Below, in pieces: positions 46,528-57,875 of a stretch of 64,000 nucleotides of DNA (within the stretch, counting starts at the first letter, position 1; each line of letters starts with the position of its first letter). A program made the translations under genes and the position numbers. Origin of the DNA: Madurella fahalii (Eukaryota > Ascomycota > Sordariomycetes > Sordariales); contig CM056876.1 in NCBI GenBank assembly GCA_029876055.1, positions 4,588,001 through 4,652,000 of the forward strand, given 5' to 3'. The notes under the pieces were generated by a model. The model did not search any database. It was given only the letters and a program-made list of their open reading frames with translations, and had not been told where the DNA came from.

Positions 46528-46731
46528 TATAGCCTTCTGGGTGTGGGTTGATAAGGTAGGTAGGCCAGTTGAGTCTTCGAAGGCTGGGAGCCTAAGGGGT
46601 ATGTGTCTAATATTGAATTGAAACGTATGCGACAAAGGGCAGCCACCCGGAAATTTTTGGCCTTGGCCGTACAAAAAAGTCGGATGTGGTGGGTGTTGAC
46701 CTGAAAGCACAAGTTGGGCCTTTTGCGGGTT

Positions 46732-46788
46732 GGGATTAATTATGCGTGCGGGGATTAATTATGCGTGCGGGGATTAATTATGCGTGCG
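46732..46788 (+). repeat. 19-bp tandem repeat, three copies
   Basis: GGGATTAATTATGCGTGCG occurs three times in a row without mismatch, just outside the LINE fragment. Function unknown. Confidence 0.95.
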
Positions 46789-47142
46789 CATAGTATTTGA
46801 CGACTTTTGCCATAGTGCGAAGAGACCTCCTCCTTCAGAAGACTGAACCTCCCAAACAAGCTTGCCAGCTTCGGACTCGCTGCTAGCGCTCATCACCAAC
46901 GAGCCTCACGACGGTGAAGAGACTGACGGTGATGTTAGCGATTCGAGTTGGCGGCGGAACATGGTGCGTGGCGATGGTTGCAGTAGTGTAACTGTTGTGA
47001 GTTTATCCCCAGACCGATACCGAGAGAGCGTCGTCGCCAAACATACGCAACGTCGTTTCCATTAGGCAAAATGGTCGGTGCATCTTTGAAAGAAAATTCT
47101 CTGAGGAGTGCAGCGAAATATATTGGGGGGATGCGAAAGTAG

Positions 47143-47151
47143 GTATATATA
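47143..47151 (+). promoter_or_regulatory. TATA-like box of the secreted-protein gene
   Basis: GTATATATA, about 105 bp before the ATG at 47257. Confidence 0.45.
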
Positions 47152-47256
47152 CCCACAGCTCAGCAGTCTTGTTCCTTCGCGTTTTTTGATTCCCGCAAAC
47201 CCTCACTCACCTTCCTGTTGACATTTCCCACACATCAGCAGAGCAAACCAATCACC

Positions 47257-47832
47257 ATGATCCCGCACGTCGCCGTCCTTTTCGCCCTCCTGGCTTCCTC
47301 CGCAACAGCCGTTCCTCAACCTCTTGCACAAGAACCGTCCCCTCCGCCTCTCCGCTCCTGGGAAATCACCCGCCTCACCATCGCCGAGGGGCACTACCCC
47401 GGCGAGGCCCGGTGTCGCGACCTCCCCGTCAACACCATCATGTTCGACGTCCGAGACCCCAACCGCTACAGCGAATCATCATCGTCCGGGGGCAGCACAG
47501 CCAAGTGCACCACAAGCTTCCCCTCCTGCTCACCCCCGTACGGCACCTTCTTCAGTTGCACTACCAACGGGGTCGGGAACTGGACCTTTTCGTTCGCCCC
47601 CGCCGATACCAACGCGGAGACGTCCCGTTGGAACCTGTGGCAGAAATCGGTGGTCGTGCTCCGTCTGGCGCTCCCGGAGCAGCAGCAGACCCTCGAGGCA
47701 CAGGCGCGCCTCTCGACGGACGATAACCTGCAAGGATACTGCAACGTGTTAGGGACCTGCGCGCTCATTCTGAAACAGGGGCTGGCGTCGCTGTTGGTCA
47801 CCCCTACGAAGGTACCGACGGTGGGCGAATAA
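47257..47832 (+). CDS. Small secreted protein, function unknown
   Basis: 191 residues in one exon from the ATG at 47257. MIPHVAVLFALLASSATAVP is a signal peptide with a likely cleavage after ATA. The mature part has six cysteines (RCRD, KCTT, SCSPP, SCTTN, YCNV, TCAL), which fits three disulfides, and a Ser-rich loop (YSESSSSGGS). The sequence TIMFDVRDPNRY and GNWTFSFAPA has the look of a beta-sandwich protein of the AA1-like or DUF kind, but I do not recognise a family. It sits between transposon blocks 0.5 kb from one and 0.9 kb from the other, yet has a normal GC-rich codon pattern and no stops. An effector-like or cell-wall role is possible. Confidence 0.78.
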   Translation: MIPHVAVLFALLASSATAVPQPLAQEPSPPPLRSWEITRLTIAEGHYPGEARCRDLPVNTIMFDVRDPNRYSESSSSGGSTAKCTTSFPSCSPPYGTFFSCTTNGVGNWTFSFAPADTNAETSRWNLWQKSVVVLRLALPEQQQTLEAQARLSTDDNLQGYCNVLGTCALILKQGLASLLVTPTKVPTVGE

Positions 47833-48131
47833 TGTACATATATGTGGTAAATTAAACTAGTTGGGTTAAATAAATAGGTTCGGACTGCTACGGCTGCTAC
47901 GTTCTAGGAGAAGGTATCCACATGCGACGGCACGTTTCCCCGCCGGTGGAAATTCTTGAGTTACTTCGTCTTGCTGCCAGTTTGCTTGATTCAATTGACA
48001 TGACAGGGTGGTTGCCCGCTCGTGTAAAAGTCACAGTTCAGCTAGAGCCCAAGAAGAGGAAGAGAAAAACAAGACAATTAGAGATGAGTTTACAAGTCGT
48101 TGCATCCATCGCCCAGGGCAGATTATCAACA
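47833..48131. other. Intergenic
   Basis: AT-rich 3' flank of the secreted-protein gene; nothing recognised. Confidence 0.4.
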
Positions 48132-48383
48132 TCAACATCTATGATGTCCGTAATGATGTCTGCTTCCACCACCCATCGTCCTCATGGGGGCAGGGTTGTG
48201 GTGATGGTGGTGGTGCCGACCGGGACTGAAGCCGCCGCCGTATGCAAAGTTACCTCCTCCGTATCCATACCCAGGACCGCAACCCTGAGAGGTCATGGCT
48301 GGACGGGGTTGAGTACCGTACTGGGATCCGCAGCCATCAACGGCGTATCTCCGTCGGCCAAACGGACAGAGGCTGAAGCACAT
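48132..48383 (-). CDS. Doubtful small Gly/His-rich ORF
   Basis: 83 residues from the ATG at 48383, with GPGYGYGGGNFAYGGG and a run of six His (GRHHHHHHNPAP). The composition is like small Gly-Tyr-rich stress or metal-binding proteins. There is no family match, and the neighbourhood is transposon flank. Confidence 0.35.
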   Translation of the reverse strand: MCFSLCPFGRRRYAVDGCGSQYGTQPRPAMTSQGCGPGYGYGGGNFAYGGGFSPGRHHHHHHNPAPMRTMGGGSRHHYGHHRC

Positions 48384-48689
48384 TATTGCAGCGGGGAAGG
48401 GTAGTTGCTGCAGGTTTCAGGTGTCACTGTACCAAATTACGGCGAGTTTCAGGCGCGTCAATCTTAGTTTTGTTCGGTTCCGAGGGGTGGTCGGTTGTTT
48501 TCTCTCAATGAAAGAGCATGGAAAAGTTCTTGCCATTTCTGGAAATATTTCTGGGAACGATTTCAAGCGACGGAAACTGCGGCCCTGAGGGCCTTTAACT
48601 TCGCTCCTTCCCATGATGTCACAATGTCAAAGCAGAGGTGGCCATTTCCACTTTCAGTGAAGCACACCGAATGACAGGGAGCAAAGAAC

Positions 48690-48965
48690 TGTCGGAAACA
48701 CGGCACCTCTGAATCTTGGGAAATGACAGTTTAGGATTTTTATGTGTCTTGTCTTGATTGTGTTAATTGTCTCCGTCTTCATTGTCTGTCCTGTCTATCT
48801 TTGCTAGAGAGTTTGCTCCTTTTATAGACGAGATACGTGTATAGGATGACGTCCGTACAGTGGCGCAGTTAGCTACCAGTCTTCCTTAGCTCAATAGAGT
48901 ATATAGGTTTGGCTCCTGCACTAGATCCTGTGATCCTGATCCTTTGGCACATGATCCTTTTGACA
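48690..48965 (-). repeat. 3' LTR of the copia element
   Basis: 276 bp, ends TG/CA, contains the box CTCCTTTTATAGACGAGA; about the same sequence as 62497-62726 and, inverted, as 44101-44383. Confidence 0.9.
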
Positions 48966-49039
48966 CACCCCCTCAGATTCAACCTGTTAAGAGCTTGAAT
49001 CTGGACTCCTCTCCTGCAGACTGGGTATCTGCGTCAGTC

Positions 49040-50016
49040 CTAGCTACTTAATAAATCTTTGGTATAAGGGGTAGTTAAGAGCTTTGGTTAACCCGTCTGC
49101 CATTATCTTGGCTGAGGGTGTATATTCCACCTTGATTTTCTTGCTTGCCACTTCCTAGCGCAACCAGTGGTTGTGAATATCCACGTGCCGTAGTCGGATC
49201 TGGAGGGTAGCCACTTCAGCTATAACAAGTCGTATAGTCTGCTGATTATCATATTGAATCTTAATATAATGGTCGTCCAGTTTGACTGATAGTTCGGCCA
49301 GTAGTCAGCTTATAAAGAGAGACTCTTTAGCGGCTTATACCAAGGCTAGTAATTCGGCCTCTATAGTAGATGTGGTAACAGTTTCTTGCTTGTTAGCTCT
49401 CTAACCTACAAACCTACCAAACAACTTTATAGCGTACGCCTGAGAGCTCTTTCGATTAAGGCTATTATCAGCGAAGGAGGTGTCGCTAGTAATAACGTAG
49501 TCGTCGCCACCCTCTAATTATAGGGCCATTTTGTATATGTGATGTAGGTAGTAGAGGATTTGGTCTGCAGCTTTATGGTACTCGGGCCTAGGGTTGGTAT
49601 TGAATCTGACTAGCCGTGACACTACAAAAGCTATATCGGGCCTCGTGATCATAGCGGCGTATAGAATAGATCCAGTTTTCCGCTGATAACTGGTAATTGA
49701 CAAGTACTCTATTTTACTATTGTATGGCAACAATTCGGCCGTAGTCATTAGGATCTTAGCCGTTAGGCTCGTTGTAGCTAGGTTGACAATCTTATCAAGG
49801 TAAGCCGTTTGCGATAGCCAAATCAATCTTTTAGATCGGTCCCTTATAACTTCGATGCCTAGGAACCATCGTAAGTCATCCCCGCCTATAAGCTGGTACT
49901 TTCATTGTAGCAGGTTGATCAGTGTCTGGGCAATGGCTGCCTTTTCTTTCTTATAACCTAAGATAATATCGTCGACGTAGAAGAAAATCAGGATTCCGTC
50001 TTTAATTAGGATACAT
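49040..50016 (-). pseudogene. Copia RT (C-terminal part) and RNase H
   Basis: Minus-strand text includes LIFFYVDDIILGYKKEKAA, the YVDD active site, at about 49960-50000. It continues with ITSYQRKTGSILYAAMITRP and DIAFVVSRLVRFNTNPRPE, and near 49090 AKIMADGLTKAL, the copia RNase H end. Several stops interrupt it. Confidence 0.85.
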
Positions 50017-50266
50017 ATAACGAGAGTCTCCAGACGAAGGTCAGGAGGACCGGCCGAATGATGCTAGATGATATCACGATACAGGATAGATAAGAACCCT
50101 ATAAGGGAACTCTCTTACGCGGGGCACTTCTGATCCGCAAGAATCAGTCTCTGTGTAATTGATAGGAGGCTATTTACTAAGATATCGCCCGTTGGTCCAG
50201 GTCTTTTCGGTATCAAGACATCGTGGTCTATCTCCCTCAACGTATTCCCAGAACAACCCCTTTACA
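50017..50266 (+). repeat. 5' LTR of the gypsy element
   Basis: Begins TATAACGAGAG (TG changed to TA) and ends CCCCTTTACA; 250 bp, near-identical to 57625-57875. Confidence 0.9.
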
Positions 50267-50289
50267 ATTCTGATCCTTCTGTTCTACCG

Positions 50290-51640
50290 TTGGCCGAGAT
50301 AGCACCTACGATGAGTACCTCCCGTAAGCTGGGAGCAGAGTCGAGTCCAGGGGAAAACACCCCCCAATCACCTACAAATCCTATACGCCTTCATCGGTCG
50401 GAATCACCAGGATTTCGACCTCGTATATCTTTATATACCCTTTCGGACTCCCGGGTTCCGCATCAAGCTCCTTACCATAATAACCTATTGGAATCAACCC
50501 GTTTTCGGATACAGTAACTGGAAGCGCTGAAACAACTACGAGAACAAGAAGAGGGTTTGCTTCGGAAGCTAGGCATCTTACCAGGCGAATCCTTACCGAA
50601 ATGCAGACGATATCGTTCTCCTTTAGTAGGTTCTAGTGACCATAATAAGGACCGAAAGGCAATCAAGGTAAAGCATCTAATTTAGTTCCCTAATAACACT
50701 ACCTATCGACGCCGTTTAGAATAGCTCCAAGATCTATAGCGAATATTTATAGGAGACCCGAAACGGTTTAAAATGGGTATAAACCGGATCCTTTTCGCCT
50801 TAGATCAAATAGAAGAACGTTCTTACAATCGATAGTATAGTTATTACAATAATCTTCTAATAGATATACGATAAGAGGCTGAAAACGACTAGAAAATATT
50901 TGAAGATTAGATATTGAACTATATTCGAGATCTTATAGATTAAGAATCTACTATTATAAAGCAGCTTAATAATACTAAGTAATGAGAAAACTAGTCTCTC
51001 TTGGACTTTCATTAGTACTTAGAATCCTTTAAAGCCCAATTCCCGAAGTAAGATAAAAAGGCTTATACTCTTACCTTTTATATAAAGCTTTCGTCTATAA
51101 TTAGCAACTATATCGACTTATACATCTATAACAAGCTAGAGACTCGGGAAGAGATAGTCAAACTCGCTATTCAAATTTAGTATAGTTTCTAGTACCGAAA
51201 ACCTTAGGAAGCTCCTAAGTATTTATCCCGAAATCCTTCTTACTCTTCTCCTTTATCGCGTTCTTCTCTAACCTATAAATCGTCATTTTATCCTCGAAGA
51301 GTATTATTATCCCGTTATTACCAACGAAATATACAGTCAACGACGCTATATACAAAACCTAACGACTACCCTACATCAACCCTATCTTATTTCAATTAAT
51401 TGAACCCTATAGACAGTTAGGGAAACCCTTTAACTTATTTTATTTATAGCAGTAATATCTATTTTGCTAATAACTGCCTATAAAAGGGAGTATCAGTAAA
51501 TAAAGCTACTAGGTACCCTAGTCGCTGAGGTAGGGAATCGCGCCTAAATCGGCGGGGAAACGGCAGATACCTGCGGACGTAAACCCCAATTACGTCGGTA
51601 AAGACGATGTACTAGGGGTTCCAGTCAAAGAACGAATATA
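50290..51640 (+). pseudogene. Gypsy gag region, degraded
   Basis: Plus-strand text starts with LAEIAPTMSTSRKLGAES and becomes richer in stops after about 50515. A gag-like helical stretch (RIFIGDPKRFKMGINRILF) is visible near 50740. No intact zinc knuckle could be read. Confidence 0.7.
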
Positions 51641-53095
51641 TATTTCCGTAACCTTATTAAACTATACCCTCAATCTATTATAGTCGATCTCGATACTGGA
51701 ATAGAGATTAATATTGTTAGTCTAGAGTTCGTAAAGTAGAGGAAACTCCGATAGATCGGGATGCAATCACCCCGTATTCGGTTTATAGACTATTATATTG
51801 TTGAAGCATTTAGTATTTATAAAGTTCTCTTAGAACTAATAGATTGCCAAGGAATTACCAAAAGAACATATATTTCTTATACTGCTATCAATTACCCCCT
51901 TATTACAAACGATTCCCCTGTTCTTTTTAGGATACTAAGTTTAATATCCTATAAGATCTTGTTATACCTAGAAGGGAATTTATAATGGTTTATAACGGAA
52001 TTAGAGTATATTCGGATTGAAAACCCGAAGAAATTCTTAAAAATATATCGAGGAGAAGCTTGTGTTTACTCTTTAATGCAATACCCAGATATGCCAGAAG
52101 CGCTTTTTCCGGAGGAGGAAGAGGAGAATACCCCCCGAAAACCTAAAGATATCCCTCCTGAAATCTCAGACTTTACAGATGTTATGAACTCTAGTAACGT
52201 AGATATTCTACCTTCTTTCAAAAGTACTGATTATGCTATTGATCTACTTCCTAATACTATTCCTCTTGTTGGACCTCTTGTCAGATCGAAAATTGGGATT
52301 GCTGTGAGAAAAGGAGAGTGAAAGGATGATTCGCATTGAAGGAGCGGCGTCTGCGCAGCTATCGCTTCTAAGGAGGTGGTAGGTGACAGTGTTGAACTCT
52401 GAACGTTCTAAAACTTCCGGCGAAGCCGGTAATTTATAGGCCCCTGACCCTGGCAGTGCCCCGCCTGCACCTGACACCCTCCTGCACCTGACACCTCTTT
52501 ACCCTCTATTACGATATGAACTTTCGATTTTAGAGGAATATCTACGTAAAAACCTAGTGAAAGGCCGTATTCGTCTATCCTAGAGTTCAGTTGCAAGTCC
52601 TATCTTATTTGTTCTAAAGAAAGATAGTACTCTACGCTTATATGTGGATTACCGCGGACTTAACCGGATAACGGTTAAGAATCGGTACCCTTTACCGTTG
52701 ATCTCAGAATTCTTAGACCGAGTATCCGGAGTAAAGTATTTCACGAAGTTGGACCTGAAAGAGGTATACTACTGGATTCGCATCCGAGAAGGAGACGAAT
52801 GGAAGACAGCTTTCCGTATCCGATACGGTCTATTTGAATATCTTGTTATACCTTTTGGCCTGACAAATGCTCCTACGACCTTCCAAAGTTATATTTAGAC
52901 TGCTTTAAGTAGGCTACTAGACGATTGTTATGTATGTTATTTAGATAATATTTTAATTTTCTCTCTAGACTGGGAAACCTATACGACTTACCTCTGACGA
53001 GTCCTAGAATACCTGAGATAAGCGTAGTTATACTACAAGCCCAGTAAGTGTTTATTTTATTAGGATAAGGTGGAATTTCTGGGTTATATTTTAAC
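51641..53095 (+). pseudogene. Gypsy protease and reverse transcriptase, degraded
   Basis: A protease-like DLDTGIEINIV lies near 51690. The RT has LRLYVDYRGLNRITVKNRYP, LPLISEFLDRVSGVKYFTKLDLKE, FGLTNAPTTFQSYI and CYLDNILIF near 52940, where the second catalytic Asp of YxDD has become Asn, a G-to-A change. It ends at LTP, where the solo LTR interrupts it. Confidence 0.85.
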
Positions 53096-53099
53096 TCCC

Positions 53100-53350
53100 T
53101 GTAAAGGGGTTGTTCTGGGAACACGTTGAGGGAGATGGACCACGATGTCTTGATACCGAAAAGACCTGGACCAGCGGGCGATATCTTGGTGAACAGCCTC
53201 CTATCAATTACACAGAGACTGATCCTTGCGGATCAGAAGTGCCCCGCGTGAGAGAGTTCCCTCACGGGGTTCTTATCTATCTTGTATCGTGACATCATCC
53301 AGCATCATTCGGCGGGTCCTCCTGACCTTCGTCTGGAGACTCTCGTTATA
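53100..53350 (-). repeat. Solo gypsy LTR inside the gypsy RT-RNase H
   Basis: 251 bp in antisense orientation, flanked by CTCCC on both sides (53095-53099 and 53351-53355). It begins TGTAAAGGGG and ends CTCTCGTTATA, and disrupts the pol frame between TP and EGVG. Confidence 0.92.
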
Positions 53351-53355
53351 CTCCC

Positions 53356-55880
53356 GAAGGTGTCGGTATGGATTCGGTACGAATTCAGACTGTCTAAGAT
53401 TAACCTGAACTACAGTCCTATCGAGACATCTAAGTTTTCTTGAGATTTTATAATTTTTACCGTCGATTTATTCGAGGTTATTCGGAGATTGTATTACCGT
53501 TGAGTAATTTACTAAAGGGGTTACAGAACGGACGAAAACTAAGAACTCTCTGGTTAGAGGCCGAAGAGTATATAGCATTCGTACGGCTCAAGAGAGCATT
53601 TCAAGATGCGCCAGTTTTGCATTATTTCAACTCCGAACTCCCTGTTATCATTGAGATAGATGCCTCTGACTTTGTAATAGGAGCTATCCTGTTGCAGGTC
53701 CCGAAAGGGGGCCGAAAATGTCCTGTTACGTTCTAGTCGGCGAAGTTTTCTGGACCGGCCTAGGACTATAGAACTCCTGATAAGGAGATGATGGCTATTG
53801 TAGAAGCCTTTAAGTATTGGCGATACTACGTTAAAGGGGGTTGTTATAAAGTTATTATGTTTTCGGATTATAATAACCTATAAAGGTTTATGAAGTAAAA
53901 CCGATTGAACGGCCGATAGGCTAGATGGTGTATATATCTAGCAGGATTTGATTTTACTATTAAGTATCAGCCTGGGAAGCGAAATCCGGCCGATAGCCCC
54001 TCGAGAAGACTAGATTACGAGGATAAAGAACGTCCTGATAGACTCGAGTAGATGCCTACTTTTAAGAGCAAAATTGCTCGGGCAAACTGGATTAGAAAGC
54101 TGATTATAGAAAGAAATAAGATTGCCTATTGTATAGAAGAGAGTAAATTAGCTCGTATAAGAAACCCTAGTAAATTAGCTAGTACCCGGGTCGGAAAGAC
54201 GACTGCGGAAGAGATTAAGAGAGCTTACTGTATACCAGAGAATAGCGAAGATGCTAGTATATAGGACCCTAGTAAACTAGCTAGTTGGAAACCCGAAATA
54301 ATAGGTTGTCCTTCAGAAGTTACTATAGGATCGCTAAGTATTTATCTACTAGGACCTTAGGATTACTAAGAAGCCGATTGACTTAGATGGGAATAGATTG
54401 TTACTTGTTAATATACAAGAGAGTACGCTTAACTGGAAGTAGTTTATACTGTAGAACCGTCGAAATCTATAAGAGAATTGATCTTAGAGCTATAAGCTAT
54501 AGATCCGGTAACTCTGAAAATCAAGGAAAGGCTAGTAAGTCTAGCCCGAAACTAGAGAGTTTTATTTAAATAGGTACTTAGATACGAATAAGAATTGCTA
54601 TATTAAGGACGATTATTCGTCCTAGTAGAGCAAGCTGTTAAGTAGGAGTTACTCCAGCTTTTTTATAATAATCTATTAGTAGGTTATTTTGGTATCGAAA
54701 AGACTTTCGAACTGTTATAAAGAAAATACTTCTGGTATAGTATAACTAAAGATGTTAAAGACTACTACAGAACCTACTATACCTACTAAGTCAATAAGAT
54801 AAGACGGTATAAACTATATAGATCGCTCGAATCGTTATGGATTCCTATACAACCTTAGAGCGAAATTACTATAGACTTCATTATAGGTTTTCCTGTAGTA
54901 AAGAGTCCCGATAGCTCCGAGAAGGACATAATACTAGTGGTTATCGATCGGTATACGAAAATGAACCGATTTTTCCTAGTATCTACTACCATTACTAGCT
55001 AAAAATTGGCAGAGCTTATTTATAAAGAGATTGAACTCAAATATAGCTCTATTGATAGTTACATTAGTAATCGAGGTTCTGTTTTTACATTATAGTTTTA
55101 GAGCGATTTATATTACCTGTAAAAGGTATATAAGCGGCTTTTAACCGCTTTTTACTTATAAACCAACGGGTAAACGGAGCGAATAAATCAAATACTTATT
55201 CAATACCTCCGTTACTTCGTATACTAAAACCAAATTACCTAGGTAAATCTCCTCCTAGAAGTAGAATTTATTGTCAATAGTACTGTCAATTCTACAATCA
55301 AGATAAGTCCCTTTGAAGTACTAATAGGTTATTAACCTCCGATTTCCCGCTATATCGAAGGCAATATACAAGAGAGGAGGATATCCAGTATAATTAAAAG
55401 AATTGAAAAACTTACTGAACTAAGAAAATAGTTTGAACAAAATTAGGCTAAAGCTATAGCAGTCTAGAAACGATATTACGACGAGAAGTATACGAAAAAG
55501 GAGTTTAAGAATGGAAGTTTGGTATTGTTATCAACCCGGAATTTGAGATTTAAGTTACTAAGGAAATTGGTATTTAAGTTCATCGGTCTATTTCGTGTTC
55601 TAAACTGAGTCAGATCGCTAGCTTATCGTCTGGTATTCCCGGATAAGTACAATCGTTTGTATAATATATTTCCTATATCAATGTTGGAACCGTAGTATAG
55701 CCGAAAAGGAGACGATTCGTCTATAATACCGATGCCAGACCTTGAGGACGACGGAGAGTAGGAAGTTGAAGAGATTCGAGACGAGAGAAAATTCCAGGGT
55801 AAAACCTTCTTTTTGGTCAAATAGGCAGGCTGGCCCTCGGAGTATAATCAGTAGGTATCAGAGGAGGATATAACAAATAT
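53356..55880 (+). pseudogene. Gypsy RNase H, integrase and chromodomain, degraded
   Basis: Text after the solo LTR reads RFYNFYRRFIRGYSEIVLPL, IEIDASDFVIGAILLQ (RNase H), FTIKYQPGKRNPADSPSRR, then integrase VIDRYTKMNRFFLVST with later RINQILIQYLR. Near 55800-55870 FLVK, TAG, AGWPSEYNQ is a chromodomain with Trp codons turned into stops, as in fungal chromoviruses. Confidence 0.83.
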
Positions 55881-57624
55881 ACCCAAGCTGGTATCATAAT
55901 TCCGAAAAGTATATAAAAACTAGCGAAAGCATAGGTAATAAGATATTAATTAATATCTACCTATATAAAGCTATATCCCGGGGTATACTAGACGCTAACC
56001 CTAACCGAAATACCCTAGAAAAACCCCTGAAAACAATATAAACCTCAGAAAATTGAGGTCGGTACTAGCTCTAAATCAGGAGCTACCTCTACCCAAACCT
56101 ACTAGGCCTCTATATCCTCTATATTAACAGCGATCTCCTCCTTAACCTTCTTAAGAAAACGGCACTTAGCGCCCGACTAATCTATAAAATCAATATTGCT
56201 AAGCGATAGACGAGCGACAGACCGTACCTCCTAGGCGCGTACCTCAGACTCGTATTGCGAAAAGTCAGCGATAACTTAATAGAAATATAGTAATTGAAAC
56301 TGATATCAGCATTATAGCTGCGGTTCCGGCTAGGGTAGGACAACTGCTATAGGCGGAGTTGGCTATACAGCGCGACTATAAAGCAATATACTATATAAAC
56401 TTGCTATTGAGATATCAGCGATTTGTATACGAAGATAAGCGAGATAAATGCACTTATAGAAGACGGCTTAGTAGTATCAGAAATACCGAATTGGCAGCGA
56501 TAAACGGTCTTAGCGGTATCGAAAGCCCCGACTAGATCTTTAGCGGTAGCGGCGATCTTCTTACAGCTACAGCGAGACAGTATAGAAACTTAAAGGCGAT
56601 TACCCTCCTCGTCGAACTCGCCTTCGGCGTCCTCTATACGATAATCGACGATAGCGCGAGCTACGTCGATAAGGATTATAAAGTCAACAGAGTCGCCAAC
56701 TATTCTGGCAGCAGCCTACAATCGTTAGCAAATCTCCTGCCAATCCGCTGAAAATATATATAACTTACCGGCATATACAACTCTTTCTTTACATTATAAT
56801 AGGAGCAACACAAGGAGATCGACTACTCGAAAGAACAGTTAATCGTAAGGACCTCGCCAGAACAAGGGTTGGTATTTTTAAATACCGAACGAATGCATTT
56901 CATATACGGTATAACCTCGGTAGCGGAGGCGGCGAAAGCGTCTATCGCGACAGAAAAGTAGCCGAAGCGATAACGAGAAGAGAGAGAGAGAGAGAGGAAG
57001 AGAGAGAGAGAGGGAGAGAGAGGCGAGGACGGGCAGCAAGCCACGCGCAGGAGCAGAGCGAAAAGCAAGCGAAACAACGTATAGAAGAGAGCCTGAAGAA
57101 GAAAAGTTTTAGAAAAGGTAGGGGAGGAGAAGGGTATTTATACCCGAGGAGAAACGGCCAATACATATCTACAAATTTACAACTATATACAAGCCTTACG
57201 ATTGAACAGTCGTATAATCTTTACGCGTTTTGAAGTTGCGAGGACAACATATAAGTTTGGATAGAAATCCAGACGATTCGGCTGTAATTCAGATCTCAGA
57301 CCCGAACTAGGAAAGTGGGACCTCGGAGCCGTAAATCCTACTACAGCCCGACAACCGGCCGAACTTTTCCCGAAAACCTCCCGACTATAAAACAACTTAC
57401 TCCTCACCCCAAACCATCGTTTCTCCTTTCCTACTACACAGTTCGTTAGAGCGGATGGACTATAAGGTCCACCGGTTCGACACTTATCCATTTATACGGC
57501 TACGAACAGCACTCGACGTACACCTGATATCTACCCGATATCATCCCAAGTCTTACCCCCTAAGTTCAGACGATCCTTAGTAGTAAGGAATCTGAGGACA
57601 GGTTCTACAGAGGGGAGGATAATT
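55881..57624. other. 3' internal region of the gypsy element, no recognised gene
   Basis: Between the chromodomain and the right LTR lie about 1.7 kb of RIP-altered DNA. Minus-strand frames at 56823-57166 and 57183-57491 are hydrophobic or open but unrecognised. An AG microsatellite lies inside. Confidence 0.5.
56976..57023 (+). repeat. AG/GA microsatellite
   Basis: About 48 bp of GAGAGA with a few interruptions, unusual in the otherwise AT-shifted block. Confidence 0.9.
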
Positions 57625-57875
57625 TGTAACGAGAGTCTTCAGACGAAGGTCAGGAGGACCCGCCGAATAATACTGGATGATATCACGATACAGGATAGAT
57701 AAGAACCCCGTAAGGGAACTCTCTTACGCGGGGCACTTCTGATCCGCAAGGATCAGTCTCTATGTAATTGATAGGAGGCTGTTCACCAAGATATCGCCCG
57801 CTGGTCCAGGTCTTTTCGGTATCAAGACATCGTGGTCCATCTCTCTCAACGTGTTCCCAGAACAACCACTTTACA
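57625..57875 (+). repeat. 3' LTR of the gypsy element
   Basis: Begins TGTAACGAGAG and ends ACCACTTTACA; preceded by the polypurine tract. A 60-codon open frame (minus, 57683-57865) inside it is also open in other copies. Confidence 0.92.

Larger units (their letters stand above)
44400..46710 (-). mobile_element. Tad-like LINE reverse-transcriptase fragment, interrupted by Fot1
   Basis: On the minus strand, text of a fungal non-LTR retrotransposon is split in two. The right part (about 46528-46710) reads PLRLPAFEDSTGLPTLSTHTQKA. The left part (44400-44664) continues LALADRFFPDPPADLSDIQ and IREVLAKASPWKAPGNDHLP, the start of the RT domain as in Tad-type LINEs. Removing the element between them and one TA joins both parts in frame. 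Neither LINE end is present, so it is an old truncated copy. Confidence 0.75.
50017..57875 (+). mobile_element. Ty3/gypsy chromovirus-type LTR retrotransposon, RIP-mutated
   Basis: LTRs at 50017-50266 and 57625-57875. The 5-bp flanks are ATACA (50012-50016) and ATATA (57876-57880), a target duplication differing by one C-to-T change. A polypurine tract (AGAGGGGAGGATAATT) precedes the right LTR. The plus-strand internal region holds gag-like, protease, RT, RNase H, integrase and chromodomain remnants in gypsy order. A solo LTR of its own family is inserted at 53100-53350. It sits in the RT of the minus-strand copia element. Confidence 0.9.
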
